Shown one piece after another: positions 41,662-50,599 of a DNA stretch of 64,000 nucleotides (its first letter is position 1; every line of letters begins with the position of its first letter). The DNA is from Microlunatus parietis (GTDB lineage Bacteria > Actinomycetota > Actinomycetes > Propionibacteriales > Propionibacteriaceae). Location: contig NZ_JACCBU010000001.1 of assembly GCF_013407955.1 (NCBI RefSeq), positions 5,332,001 through 5,396,000 on the forward strand, given 5' to 3'. The notes beneath the pieces are model-generated. The model was not told where the DNA came from and searched no databases. It worked only from the letters and a program-made list of their open reading frames with translations. The translations under genes were made by a program, and so were the position numbers.

Positions 41662-42426
41662 TCAGCCGAGCCCCTGGGCGAAGCCGCCGTCGACGGCCAG
41701 TTCGACCCCGGTGGTGAAGGTGGCGTCGACCGCGAGGAACAGGGCGGCCGCCGCGATCTCCTCGACGGTGCCGGGCCGGCCGAGCGGCGTGGCCTGGTCG
41801 CCCTGCTCGACGAAGGCGGCGCGTTCGGCCGCGGTCAGGCCGGGGACGCCCATCGTCGGCGTGAGGATGTAGCCCGGCGCCAGTGTGTTGACCCGGACCC
41901 GGCGCGGCGCCAACTCGGCCGCGAGCACCTGCGCGAACGCGGTCACACCCTCCTTCGAGGCCGAATAGGCGCTCAGGCCCGGAAAGATCGCATCGTTGGC
42001 CACGGTGGTGAGCACGATCGAGCCGCCGTCGCGGATCAGCGGCGCGAGTCGCTGGACGGTGAAGAAGGATCCCTTCGTGTTCACCGCGAACTGCCGGTCC
42101 CAGGATTGCTCGGTGACCTGCTCCAAGGGCTGGATCTCGGCGATCCCGTGGTTGAGGAACAGGAAGTCGATCCGGCCGAGGGCAGCGGACACCGTGTCGC
42201 GGAGTGCATCGATGGCCGCCAGGTCCGCCGCATCGGAGCGGACCACCTGCACGGACGGGCCGAGTTCGGCGGCGGCCTGCTCGACGGTGGCCGGGTTGCG
42301 GCCGGTGGTGATCACGGTGGCGCCGCGGTCGGCCAGGGCGCGGACGATGGCCAGGCCCATGCCGTGGGTGCCGCCGGTGACGACGGCGGTTCGGTCGGTG
42401 AGCGTACGGGTCGTACCGGAATTCAT
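41662..42426 (-). CDS. SDR-family oxidoreductase
   Basis: The protein has 254 aa with TGGTHGMG for cofactor binding, NHGIAEI as the structural Asn element, and YSASKEGVTAFAQVL as the active site. The C-terminal VELAVDGGFAQGLG is normal for the family. The start codon overlaps the stop of the upstream F420-type gene by 4 bp, and a third gene upstream is joined in the same manner, so these form a three-gene operon. The substrate is not known. Confidence 0.92.
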   Translation of the reverse strand: MNSGTTRTLTDRTAVVTGGTHGMGLAIVRALADRGATVITTGRNPATVEQAAAELGPSVQVVRSDAADLAAIDALRDTVSAALGRIDFLFLNHGIAEIQPLEQVTEQSWDRQFAVNTKGSFFTVQRLAPLIRDGGSIVLTTVANDAIFPGLSAYSASKEGVTAFAQVLAAELAPRRVRVNTLAPGYILTPTMGVPGLTAAERAAFVEQGDQATPLGRPGTVEEIAAAALFLAVDATFTTGVELAVDGGFAQGLG

Positions 42427-42908
42427 GTCGGGCTCCAGCGGGGTTCGAGGACGACGACCGGGATCTGCCGTCGGATTCGGGCTTCGTAGTGGGTGCGATA
42501 GGCGGGGAACTGGGTGGTCATGTGGCGCCAGAGCCGGTCCCGTTCGGGGCCGGACGTCGTCCGGGCGCGGGCCAGGAAGCGGCGGTCCCGCACCTGGACC
42601 AGCACGTCCGGATGCTCGCGCAGGTTGCGGAACCAGTTCGGCTGGCGTTCCGAGAGGGCTGAGCCGGAGGCGACCAGGACGTAGTCGTCGCCGTCGGTGC
42701 CGAAGAACACGGCGGTGCGATGGAGCCGGCCCGTCACGCGTCCGATCGTGGTCAGGATCAGGTTCGGCATCCCGCCCTCCCGGAACCCGTCGGCTCCGCC
42801 GGTGGCCAGATAGCGGTGTACGTGCTCGGCGACCGACCGGTCCGGGCTGTCGGTCACGTCGCCTTCGGTGAGGCGTTGCCAGGTCTCGGCCGGCGACGGG
42901 TCGCTCAT
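42423..42908 (-). CDS. F420-type nitroreductase (deazaflavin-dependent, Ddn family)
   Basis: The protein has 161 aa from ATG 42908. It carries the DUF385/Ddn pattern: NLILTTIGRVTGRLHRTAVF, DYVLVASGSALS, and QPNWFRNLREHPDVLVQV. These split-barrel proteins use F420 to reduce quinones or nitroaromatics. It overlaps both neighbours by 4 bp. The longer open frame to 43001 lies inside the preceding gene and is rejected. Confidence 0.9.
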   Translation of the reverse strand: MSDPSPAETWQRLTEGDVTDSPDRSVAEHVHRYLATGGADGFREGGMPNLILTTIGRVTGRLHRTAVFFGTDGDDYVLVASGSALSERQPNWFRNLREHPDVLVQVRDRRFLARARTTSGPERDRLWRHMTTQFPAYRTHYEARIRRQIPVVVLEPRWSPT

Positions 42909-43438
42909 CGGTCGGCCCCGGCCCGGTCCGGGGTGGCGCGCCAGATCAGCGGCGGTCGTCCGGCGGCCAGGTCGCGGCCGCGAAGCACCTGGATCCGCCA
43001 CGGATCGAGGCGCAGGACGCGGAACGACGGATCGTCCGGGCCCCGCCAGAACCGGCCCGGGTCGTAGCCGGAGCCCGGCGGGCTGCCGCGGCCGTAGAGC
43101 TCCCAGACGCGTTCGGCCGTGGCCTGGCTGTCGTCCCAGCGGGTCACCGTGTCCAGGGCGACGGTGTCCTGCCGTGGACTCCAGTAGGAGAACGTCGCGT
43201 GCGGGTTGTCCGCCAGATGCGCCAGCTTGACCGGGGTCGGAAAGGTGCCCAGCCAGCCGACCGGAACCTCCCGGTCCAGCTCCCAGACGGCGATCAGCAC
43301 GCGGGACCGGGGCCGGCCGCGTCGGTCGACGGTCGTCATCGTCGCGTACCCGATGTCGCCGATGATCTCGGCCGCGCCGTCACGCAGCAGGGGGTACGGA
43401 GCCGTACCCCGTCTGTGTTCTTCCGAAGGTGCTGTCAT
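42905..43438 (-). CDS. PPOX-class pyridoxamine 5'-phosphate oxidase-like protein
   Basis: The protein has 177 aa with a split-barrel flavin fold: YATMTTVDRRGRPRSRVL, VGWLGTFPTPVKLAHL, and HATFSYWSPRQDTVALDTV. It reduces or oxidises an unknown small molecule with FMN or F420. It starts the reverse-strand operon that also contains the Ddn-type and SDR genes. The AraC regulator is divergent, 81 bp away, and may control it. Confidence 0.87.
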   Translation of the reverse strand: MTAPSEEHRRGTAPYPLLRDGAAEIIGDIGYATMTTVDRRGRPRSRVLIAVWELDREVPVGWLGTFPTPVKLAHLADNPHATFSYWSPRQDTVALDTVTRWDDSQATAERVWELYGRGSPPGSGYDPGRFWRGPDDPSFRVLRLDPWRIQVLRGRDLAAGRPPLIWRATPDRAGADR

Positions 43439-43519
43439 GACAGCCAGGCAACCAGCTCAGGACTGGACGTAGAACCGTTCAGACTCTTGATATGCCGACT
43501 GATCGTCTAAGCTCCGACC

Positions 43520-44347
43520 ATGGATACCTTGTCCAGGCTGCTCCGCGACCTCTGCCCGCGCGAGGCGCGGTTCGTCCGGGCGGAGTCGGCGCCGCTGTCG
43601 GTCGGTGACGAGGGGCCGCTGACCCTGATCACACCGCTGGACGGCGAGGCGACCCTCGAGGCCGGGCCGGCGGAGCCCGCGACGCCGATCCCGCCCGGGA
43701 CCCTGGCCCTGCTGTACGGACGCCGGGCGACGGTGACCGGGGCACCGCTGCTGATCGGCACGTTCACGGCCGAGGGCAGCCTGTGCGACCGGGTCCTGGA
43801 GGGCCTGCCCGACCTGATCACTGTACGGTCGGAGGCGGCGCGGCATCCGGTGGCGATGGTGGTCGAGGAGCTGGCGACCGAGCGCCCGGGCCGCCAGGCG
43901 GTGCTGGACCAACTGCTCGGCCTGTTGTTGATCACCACCCTGCGCAGCTGGCTGGACCGGCCGGACGAGGGCGCGCCGCGTTGGTACCACGCGCAGCACG
44001 ATCCGGTCGTCGGCGAGGCACTCCAGTTGATCCATGCCGAACCCGCGCGGGCCTGGACGGTGGCCGGGCTGGCCCGCGAGGTCGCCGTGTCCCGGGCCGG
44101 CTTCGCCCAGCGGTTCACCGCGCTCGTCGGCGAACCGCCGATGACGTACCTGACCTGTTGGCGGACCTGCCTCGCCGCCGACCTGCTGGAACACAGCGAT
44201 GACACCCTCGACACGATCGCCCGGCAGGTCGGCTACTCCGATGCCGACGCGCTGAGCGTCGCGTTCCGCCGGGTCCGCGGGATTCGGCCCAGCGAGCACC
44301 GTGCGGCGGTGCGACGCGGGGCTCTGCCGGGGACGTCGGTCGCTTGA
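43520..44347 (+). CDS. AraC-family transcriptional regulator
   Basis: The protein has 275 aa. The C-terminal part contains two helix-turn-helix motifs (TVAGLAREVAVSRAGFAQRF and TIARQVGYSDADALSVAF) and the family end block RRVRGIRPSEHR. The N-terminal half is a cupin-like sensor. The start ATG lies 6 nt after a TAAGCT hexamer, with TTGATA 15 bp further upstream, so leaderless translation is likely. It is divergent from the PPOX/Ddn/SDR operon, and control of that operon is the simplest model. Confidence 0.9.
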   Translation: MDTLSRLLRDLCPREARFVRAESAPLSVGDEGPLTLITPLDGEATLEAGPAEPATPIPPGTLALLYGRRATVTGAPLLIGTFTAEGSLCDRVLEGLPDLITVRSEAARHPVAMVVEELATERPGRQAVLDQLLGLLLITTLRSWLDRPDEGAPRWYHAQHDPVVGEALQLIHAEPARAWTVAGLAREVAVSRAGFAQRFTALVGEPPMTYLTCWRTCLAADLLEHSDDTLDTIARQVGYSDADALSVAFRRVRGIRPSEHRAAVRRGALPGTSVA

Positions 44348-44369
44348 CTTCAAGTGTCCTTGAAGAAGC

Positions 44370-44831
44370 ATGATCATGATCATGACCGACACGATGATCG
44401 ACCCGGCGACTCGATCCGCCGACCTCGCCGCGATCAAGGACGTGATCGCCACCGTCGAACACGCCCAGAACAACGAGCTGCCGGAACCGTTCCTCGCCCT
44501 GTTCCGGCCCGACGCGATCTGGACCACCGGCGGCGGCCGGCGACTGTTCGGGCTGGACGCCATCGCCGAGTTCACCCGCAAGGTGCTGCCCGGCGGCATG
44601 CGCGGGATGAGCCAGAGCTTCGAGCTGGAGCACGTGCTGTACCTCCCGCCGGACGTCGTCGCCGTCAAACTCCGGCAGGTCTACCGGACGGCGGACGGGA
44701 ACGATGTCGGATCGCCGTTGTGGGTGATGACCAAGGAGGACGGAGCCTGGCGGCTCGCCGCCTGCCAGAACACCGGTGTCGTCGACGACGAGGACGTCTC
44801 TCCCGCTCGGCCCGTGTTCGGCGGCAGCTGA
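44370..44831 (+). CDS. SnoaL-like (SgcJ/EcaC) protein
   Basis: The protein has up to 153 aa. It resembles the SgcJ/EcaC small alpha+beta barrel: IATVEHAQNNELPEPFLALF, DAIWTTGGGRRLFGLDAIAEF, and WVMTKEDGAWRLAACQNTGV. These proteins bind hydrophobic ligands, sometimes with oxygenase or isomerase activity. Three in-frame ATGs sit in an ATGATC triple repeat (44370, 44376, 44382), and I cannot choose between them because no Shine-Dalgarno is evident. It is probably a separate unit, 22 bp after the AraC gene. Confidence 0.82.
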   Translation: MIMIMTDTMIDPATRSADLAAIKDVIATVEHAQNNELPEPFLALFRPDAIWTTGGGRRLFGLDAIAEFTRKVLPGGMRGMSQSFELEHVLYLPPDVVAVKLRQVYRTADGNDVGSPLWVMTKEDGAWRLAACQNTGVVDDEDVSPARPVFGGS

Positions 44832-44849
44832 GTTCCGGGTCGGCCGGCG

Positions 44850-45923
44850 TCATTGATCAAGAGCGTCGGCCGCGCGTTTCAGCGTGACGATCAACGCGCC
44901 CGCGACGAAATGATCTTGCTCGGAGGACCGCTGGGTGTCGCGCACGACGTCGCGCAACTCGTGCAGGGAGCGGTCCAACCGGGCGACGGACGGGGCGTCC
45001 GCGGAGTGCAGGGCGGCGGCGAGGTGGCGCAGGGTGGCCGCGAACGCCGGCCGCAGCCGCCGGCCCAGCGCGAGGTCGTCGCGTCCGCTCGATTCCCAGT
45101 CCACCAGCAGCCGTACGATCTCGTCGACGGCCTCGGCGGCCGTCTGCAGTGCGGCGGACCGCCGGACCTGGGCCGCCACCCGGTCTCGGTTCCGCTGCAG
45201 GCGCCGATTCGCCCGGGACGCCTCCCGGCTGCGCGCGACCGCCGCCCGGGCGCTCTCGATCACCGGGATCAGCCGGCGGCGCCGTCGCTCCCACTCCTCG
45301 GGCTCCAGCGGTCCCTCGTTCTCGAGCCAGTCGGCCAGCGCCTCCAGTTGCTCGACCAGCCCGTCCCGGAGCCGGTCCAGCGCCCGCTCCGACGGGGTCA
45401 GCGGCAGCGGCGGGAACAGCAGGTTGATCCCGATCCCGATCGACGCCCCGACGAGGATCAGGCCCGCGTAGGCGGCGACGTACTCGTGCGGGTTGCCGTC
45501 GCCGATGATCAGGACGAAGACGGCCGCCATCGCCACCCACGGACCCTGGTCGCCGAACACCCGCGCGCCGACACAGAGCAGGGCCAGCCCGACGACCAGG
45601 GCCAGCTTGACGACGTCCGGTACCGGCAGCAGGTCCACGGCACGGGCGATGAAGGCGCCGGCCAGGACCGCCGCCACCGACTGGACCGAGTGCCGGATCG
45701 AGCGCACCACGGTGCCGGTCGCGGCGACGACGGCACCGAGCGGGGCGTAATACGGGTACTGCGAGAGCGGGGCGGGCGCGAGGGTGCCGGCGAACCAGGC
45801 CAGGGTCGCCGCCACGGCGCCCTTCGCCGCGAGAGACCACCCGGGATGGCGGAGCCAGGCATGACGGGCGGCGCCGAGGAGCCCGGGGACTCCGGCGCTC
45901 CGCGGCTGGGTCGACGTGTCCAT
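44850..45923 (-). CDS. FUSC-family membrane protein (aromatic acid exporter-like)
   Basis: The protein has 357 aa from ATG 45923, with about six hydrophobic segments in the N-terminal half (for example VVKLALVVGLALLCVGA and YVAAYAGLILVGASIGIGI). A charged cytoplasmic coiled-coil-like half follows (residues about 195-345), including ANRRLQRNRDRVAAQVRRSA. This matches the FUSC/ArAE half-protein layout used in aromatic compound export. The longer open frame to 46379 has no family similarity upstream of the chosen start. Confidence 0.82.
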   Translation of the reverse strand: MDTSTQPRSAGVPGLLGAARHAWLRHPGWSLAAKGAVAATLAWFAGTLAPAPLSQYPYYAPLGAVVAATGTVVRSIRHSVQSVAAVLAGAFIARAVDLLPVPDVVKLALVVGLALLCVGARVFGDQGPWVAMAAVFVLIIGDGNPHEYVAAYAGLILVGASIGIGINLLFPPLPLTPSERALDRLRDGLVEQLEALADWLENEGPLEPEEWERRRRRLIPVIESARAAVARSREASRANRRLQRNRDRVAAQVRRSAALQTAAEAVDEIVRLLVDWESSGRDDLALGRRLRPAFAATLRHLAAALHSADAPSVARLDRSLHELRDVVRDTQRSSEQDHFVAGALIVTLKRAADALDQ

Positions 45924-46060
45924 GGGTACGGCTGCACCCCCGATCCGGCTCGTGTCGCGTGCCCGGATCCACCTGGTACCCGGTCGGTCGGCGGGCAATC
46001 CGCCGAAGTGTTCGGGCCGGTTCGGTGTGACGCGGGGCCGAGCTGGGTACGCGGAGCAGC

Positions 46061-46249
46061 GTGAACGATCAGCGCCGCACGCCGTCGTCGGGACAGCCGT
46101 CGGAGGGCCCGTCCGGCTACTCGACCGCCGAGACCTCGTACGGAGGGGCGGACGCGGTGCCGGACACCCCGGACGCCCTGCCGAACGACGACAACGAGCC
46201 GCCCCGGCTCCGGCAGCCCGAGTATCCCGACGATCCTGATCAAGCGTGA
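46061..46249 (+). CDS. Small acidic disordered protein, hypothetical
   Basis: This 62-aa reading frame starts at GTG 46061 (CGGAG-like upstream) and ends just before the aldolase gene. It is rich in Pro, Asp, Glu and Ser with no hydrophobic core (DNEPPRLRQPEYPDDPDQA), so it should be disordered. The lack of family similarity makes the call tentative. Confidence 0.45.
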   Translation: MNDQRRTPSSGQPSEGPSGYSTAETSYGGADAVPDTPDALPNDDNEPPRLRQPEYPDDPDQA

Positions 46250-46305
46250 TGTCGCTGGCTGGGATCGTGCTTGCATCCCGGGCCTGACCTGCCCAGGATC
46301 TCCGT

Positions 46306-47199
46306 ATGCCCGACTCGAGCAGGCCCCCGTCCCTGACCGCGATCGCCCGCCCGAGCGGCGCCCTGGCGATGGTCGCCATGGATCAGCGCGACAGCCTGAC
46401 CACCATGTTCGCGACAGCCGGCGTCCAGGCCGGCCCGGCGGACCTGATCGAGTTCAAGCTCGCCGTCGCCCGGGCGCTCGGCCCGCTGGCCTCCGGCTTC
46501 CTGATCGATCACACGTACGGCTTCGACCGGGTCCGCGACGAGCGGCTGCTGCCCGACAGCACCGGCCTGATCCTGGCCGCCGACGCCCTTGATCAACAAC
46601 CGGGCGGGCCGGTCGACGACACCGACCTCGACCCGGTCGTGCTGGCCGACGACTTCGACCTGACCGGGGTCAGCGCGATCAAGCTGCTGCTGATCTGGCG
46701 CGACGACGAGCGCCGTACCGACCGGGTCGAACTGGCCCGCCGGTTCACTGCCGCCGCAGCGGAACGCGGGCTGCTGTCGGTGCTGGAGCCGGTGGTCCAG
46801 CCGGCCCGCGGGCAGGAGGCCGAGTTCGACCGGGAGCAGGCGATCCGGACCGCCGCCCGGGAGCTGAGCGTCGTCGGGCAGAGCCTGTACAAGGTCCAGG
46901 TCCCGCTGTTCGGCAAGGCCGGCGGCGATGATCTTGACCGGGCCTGCGCCGCCCTGGACGACTGCATCACCGGCCCCTGGGTCGTGCTGTCCCAGGGAGT
47001 CGCGGCCGCCGACTTCGCCGACGCGGTCGCCGCCGCCTGCCGGGCCGGCGCGAGCGGCTTCCTGGCCGGTCGGGCGCTCTGGGCCGACGTGGTCGGGCGG
47101 GCCGACCTGGCCGACGCGCTGCAACAGGTCTCGGTGCCGCGGCTGCGGAAGTTGATCACCATCGTGGACGAGTTGGCCACGCCCTGGGACGCGCGATGA
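46306..47199 (+). CDS. YihT/LacD-like class I aldolase
   Basis: The protein has 297 aa and resembles E. coli YihT (6-deoxy-6-sulfofructose-1-phosphate aldolase). Shared blocks include ALAMVAMDQRDSLTTMF, KLLLIWRDDE (Schiff-base Lys region), LSVLEPVVQPARG, FDREQAIRTAARELSVV, LYKVQVPLFGK and SGFLAGRALW. LacD tagatose-bisphosphate aldolases share part of this, so the substrate could be a sulfo-sugar phosphate or tagatose bisphosphate. No other sulfosugar genes are visible. AGGA precedes the ATG. The next gene starts inside its stop codon (ATGA). Confidence 0.87.
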   Translation: MPDSSRPPSLTAIARPSGALAMVAMDQRDSLTTMFATAGVQAGPADLIEFKLAVARALGPLASGFLIDHTYGFDRVRDERLLPDSTGLILAADALDQQPGGPVDDTDLDPVVLADDFDLTGVSAIKLLLIWRDDERRTDRVELARRFTAAAAERGLLSVLEPVVQPARGQEAEFDREQAIRTAARELSVVGQSLYKVQVPLFGKAGGDDLDRACAALDDCITGPWVVLSQGVAAADFADAVAAACRAGASGFLAGRALWADVVGRADLADALQQVSVPRLRKLITIVDELATPWDAR

Positions 47200-47882
47200 G
47201 CGAGGTGGTGCTGGGGCTGCTGCACACCGGGGCGATGCATCCGCCGGTGTTCGACGCGCTGGTGGCCGGCCGGATCGCCGACGACGAACGGCTGCGCGGT
47301 GCGCAGCGGGTGCACGTCTGTGACGCCTGGCTGCTGGACACCGCGATCGCCGACGGGGTGACCCCGCTGGTCGTCGAGCGGATCGCCGATCACGTCGAGG
47401 CGCTGGCCCGGCGGGGCGCGACGGCGGTGTTGATCACCTGCTCGTCGATCGGCGAGGCGACCGAGGAGATCGCGGCGACGGCTCCGGTCCCGGTGGTCCG
47501 GGTGGACACGGCGATGGCGCGGGCCGCCACGGCCGAGGCCGAGCGCCGCGGCTGCGGCATCACGGTGCTGGCCACCCTGGCGTCCACGCTGGGCCCGACC
47601 ACCCGGCTGGTCGAGGCGGCGGCCGCCGGTGCGGTCGCGGTCCGGTCCCGGGTGATCGAGGATGCGGTGGCCCGCAGGGAGCGCGGCGACCAGGCCGGGC
47701 ACGACCGGCTGATCCGGGAAGCGGTGGCGGCGGAACTGGCCGGCGACGCCGTGGTCGTGCTCGCCCAGGCCTCGATGGCGGGTGCGCTGGCCTCGGCCGA
47801 GCCGCGGGTCTTCAGCTCACCCGACTCGGCGGTCCGCAGCCTGGTCGACGCCGCCCGCGCGGCCCTCGATCAGACGGGCTGA
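47196..47882 (+). CDS. Asp/Glu/hydantoin racemase-family protein, partner of the aldolase
   Basis: The protein has 228 aa. The fold is suggested by LLHTGAMHPPVFDAL at the N-terminus and LITCSSIGEATEEI with the first catalytic Cys (ITCSS). Where a second Cys is normal the chain reads VVLAQASMAGAL, so the usual two-base racemase pair is incomplete. It might epimerise or isomerise a different substrate. It is translationally coupled to the YihT-like aldolase, and the pair probably acts on one pathway. Confidence 0.8.
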   Translation: MSEVVLGLLHTGAMHPPVFDALVAGRIADDERLRGAQRVHVCDAWLLDTAIADGVTPLVVERIADHVEALARRGATAVLITCSSIGEATEEIAATAPVPVVRVDTAMARAATAEAERRGCGITVLATLASTLGPTTRLVEAAAAGAVAVRSRVIEDAVARRERGDQAGHDRLIREAVAAELAGDAVVVLAQASMAGALASAEPRVFSSPDSAVRSLVDAARAALDQTG

Positions 47883-47894
47883 CGGCCGCCCGGC

Positions 47895-48908
47895 TCAGCC
47901 GGCGGCGGGGACCGCGGACGGAGTGGCGGGCGCGCCGAGGTTGGCCCGGATGTCCTGCGCGGCCTGCTCGCCGTACGCCTGACCGATCCGAGCGGCGAAC
48001 GCGTCCGGCACCAGCGCGTACTCCTGCGGGCCGATGGCCTCCAGCACCAGCGCGGCGGTGCCGCAGCCGACCTGCGCGGCCCGTTCCAGACCGAACCCGC
48101 GGTGCAGGCTCCACAGGAACCCGGCCCGGAACGCGTCGCCGCCGCCCGTCGGGTCGGCCACCTGCGTGACCGGCACCGCGGGAACGGTCAGCGTCGGCTC
48201 GGTCGCGGACTCGATCGTCACCCCGTCGGCGGCCCGGGTGATCACCCAGCGGCCCACCCGGGAGAGGATCTCCGCCTTCGTCCAGCCGGTCTTCTGCATC
48301 AGCAGCTCGGACTCGTACTGATTGGTGAAGAGGTACGCGGCGTCCGCCACCAGGCTGCGGATCCCGTCGCCCTCCATCAGGGCCAGCTGCTGCGACACGT
48401 CGGCCGCGAAGGGGTATCCGTTCGCCCGGCACTCGTCGGTGTGCGAGAGCATCGCGGCCGGGTCGTTCGGCGCGATCACCACCAGGTCGAGCCGGCCCAC
48501 CCGGTCCGCGATCGGCTTCAGCTCGATCCGGCCGGCCTCCATCATCGCGCCGGCGTAGAACGTCGCGATCTGGTTCTGCGCCTGGTCCGTCGTGCAGACG
48601 AACCGTGCCGTGTGGTGGGTGCTCGAGACGTAGACCGACTTGGTGTCCACGCCGTGCTGCTCCAGCCAGGGCCGGTAGTCGGTGTCGAAGTCGGCCCCGA
48701 CAGCGCCGACCAGGATCGGCGTCATCCCGAGCCGGCCGAGGGTGAAGCAGATGTTCGCCGCGACGCCGCCGCGGTGGATGTCGAGCTGGTCGGCCAGGAA
48801 GGACAACGACACCTTCTCCAACTTGCCGTCGACGAGACTGTCGGTGAAGCGACCCGGGAACTGCATCAGGTGATCGGTCGCGATCGATCCGGTGACGGCG
48901 ATCTGCAT
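47895..48908 (-). CDS. adoK: Adenosine kinase, mycobacterial type (PfkB family)
   Basis: The protein has 337 aa and closely resembles M. tuberculosis AdoK (Rv2202c). Shared stretches: IAVTGSIATDHLMQFPGRF at the start, KVSLSFLADQL, HRGGVAANICF, FTNQYESELLMQKTGW, and DPTGGGDAFRAGFL, the PfkB anion-hole and catalytic Asp region (GxGD). It phosphorylates adenosine to AMP for purine salvage. I take the start at ATG 48908; the open frame runs further but without similarity. It is convergent with the racemase gene and is not obviously part of its pathway. Confidence 0.93.
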   Translation of the reverse strand: MQIAVTGSIATDHLMQFPGRFTDSLVDGKLEKVSLSFLADQLDIHRGGVAANICFTLGRLGMTPILVGAVGADFDTDYRPWLEQHGVDTKSVYVSSTHHTARFVCTTDQAQNQIATFYAGAMMEAGRIELKPIADRVGRLDLVVIAPNDPAAMLSHTDECRANGYPFAADVSQQLALMEGDGIRSLVADAAYLFTNQYESELLMQKTGWTKAEILSRVGRWVITRAADGVTIESATEPTLTVPAVPVTQVADPTGGGDAFRAGFLWSLHRGFGLERAAQVGCGTAALVLEAIGPQEYALVPDAFAARIGQAYGEQAAQDIRANLGAPATPSAVPAAG

Positions 48909-49039
48909 GGCGGTTGGCCCCCTGTTCACGTCAGGAGCGTGGTTGCCCCTGAGGTCGTGCGCACCGGCGACGATACCGAGGTGCCGCGTTGGCGACCAAC
49001 CGCCGGGCCGAATCCACGGCGGGTCGCGGCCGACGAAAT

Positions 49040-49432
49040 TCAGCCGTCCTGCTGCCGGCCGTACTGGACCAGACAGAACTCGTGTCCCTCCGGATCGGCC
49101 ATCACCACGACCACGCCCTCGGCGTAGTCGTACCGCTCGCCGGTGCACCGGCCGCCCAGCTCGACCACCGTCGCGATGCCGCGGTCGATGTTGTCGACGG
49201 CCACGTCGAGATGCAACCGGACCTTGCCCTGCTTCGGCTCCGTGACCGGCTGGAAGACGAGCCGGGGCAGCGCATCCTCGGGGTGCCCGAGATAGACCCA
49301 GCCGGGCCGACTCGGCCCGGGCGACCGGTCGAGCAGCTTGCTCCAGAAGCCCGCGACCCGCTCCACGTCGAGGCAGTCGATCGTCACGCCGACCCAGCGC
49401 GCCGCGCCGTTCCGTCCGGCATCCTCCGCCAT
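49040..49432 (-). CDS. VOC-family (glyoxalase/bleomycin-resistance-like) protein
   Basis: The protein has 130 aa from ATG 49432. The VOC fold is visible as VGVTIDCLDVERVAGFWSKL and YAEGVVVVMADPEGHEFCLV, with the metal-type Glu of the GHEFCL end. These metal-dependent proteins act on or bind small molecules; the ligand here is unknown. The longer open frame to 50107 is only an extension in the Abi gene region. It stands alone. Confidence 0.88.
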   Translation of the reverse strand: MAEDAGRNGAARWVGVTIDCLDVERVAGFWSKLLDRSPGPSRPGWVYLGHPEDALPRLVFQPVTEPKQGKVRLHLDVAVDNIDRGIATVVELGGRCTGERYDYAEGVVVVMADPEGHEFCLVQYGRQQDG

Positions 49433-49515
49433 CTCGTCCTCCCACGATCCGGTGAGGGAGACCGTACGCCAGGTCCGGATGATCAGAAGGGGCCGGTCGG
49501 CGAGTCGGATCGTGG

Positions 49516-50433
49516 TCAGGTCTTCCAGAGCGGAGAAGATTGCCAGTCGGCGGGCGTTCCGGTGTGGGAGAGCGGCACTGTGGGCACGTCGGTTGGAAAC
49601 GAGCGAAGGGCCGACGCGAGAACCCTCGATCGCCCGGATCCAGTTCGGGACAACATGTGTTGCAGAAGGCAGAGCTGCCCGTAGGTACGGTTCATCACGC
49701 CGCGAGCCTCGTCGATCGCCGGTATAAGACCCCGGACTGGCAGACGTGGCTGAAGCGGATGCACGCGATTGAACAGCCGTCCGTGGTGCGCGCACACGTT
49801 CCGGACGAAGTTCAGGCAGCGCAGCCATGACTCCAGTTGTGGCGCCGATAGTGCGAACTCCGCGGCGACCGTGTCCTGGACGTCTCGTGGTGAGAATCCG
49901 AACAGGTACATGAGGCTTCCCCAATCGAGGATTTCGACAGCAACCCAGACCGGCAGCCGGCCGCCGTACTTCCGGTCGTGGTGAGCGACGAAGTCCTCCC
50001 GTGACCTGGATCGCTCGTTCTCGTAGGTTTGAAGCCATCTGGTGTAGTCGGCGCCGTTTCGAGCTCGAGCGCGAGGGCCCAGCAGACCTGGCCGCAGGTG
50101 CACACACTCGTCAACGCTGCCCAGTTCGTGACCCAGGGACGTACGGAGCCGCAGTTCGACCGGACCGAGCGCGTCGAACGTCGCGGTACGCAGGATCGCG
50201 TCGAATTGATAGAGCTTCATCACGTCGGCCAGGGTGGTGCCCTTGTAGAAGGCGTCGCTGCGACCGTTGCGCGTCTGCCGGCGGAACGGGTACCAGTAGC
50301 CGCTGAGCCGGTAGTAGCTGATGTCCCGGAGTCGAGCGACTGCGTCTTCCCGGTGCCCGATATCCATGCCACGATCGGCGAGCACGTCGGCCAGCGCCTC
50401 GTACGACTTGAATTCCTTGACGTCGGTCGACAC
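49516..50433 (-). CDS. Abi_2 (AbiD/AbiF-like) abortive-infection family protein
   Basis: The protein has 305 aa from GTG 50433. The family pattern is present: ISYYRLSGYWYPFR near the N-terminus, VELRLRTSLGHELG in the middle, and RNVCAHHGRLFNR near residue 220. The last carries the R-N-x3-H pattern of HEPN ribonucleases. Known family members stop phage growth by host self-harm. The base composition is a little lower in GC than the flanking genes, suggesting horizontal arrival. It is divergent from a GNAT gene and lies 1 kb before the jetABC genes. Confidence 0.87.
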   Translation of the reverse strand: MSTDVKEFKSYEALADVLADRGMDIGHREDAVARLRDISYYRLSGYWYPFRRQTRNGRSDAFYKGTTLADVMKLYQFDAILRTATFDALGPVELRLRTSLGHELGSVDECVHLRPGLLGPRARARNGADYTRWLQTYENERSRSREDFVAHHDRKYGGRLPVWVAVEILDWGSLMYLFGFSPRDVQDTVAAEFALSAPQLESWLRCLNFVRNVCAHHGRLFNRVHPLQPRLPVRGLIPAIDEARGVMNRTYGQLCLLQHMLSRTGSGRSRVLASALRSFPTDVPTVPLSHTGTPADWQSSPLWKT

Positions 50434-50599
50434 CCGTGCCCCCGCAGATAAAGCGAAGACCGGCCCTGGACCTACCGAAGTAGGCGGAACCGGTCGTAGT
50501 GGTTGGAGTCTATCTCACCCCACCGATCTTCGAAACCGAGTCGCTGCTCCGCTCTCGGGGCGTCGGCGGGCCACCGAACTTTCCTCTTAGAGTGGCGCC

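Noticed and set aside
47895..48908. PfkB kinase as part of a tagatose or sulfosugar pathway with the aldolase
   Set aside because: It matches mycobacterial adenosine kinase across its length and is convergent with, not in, the aldolase operon.
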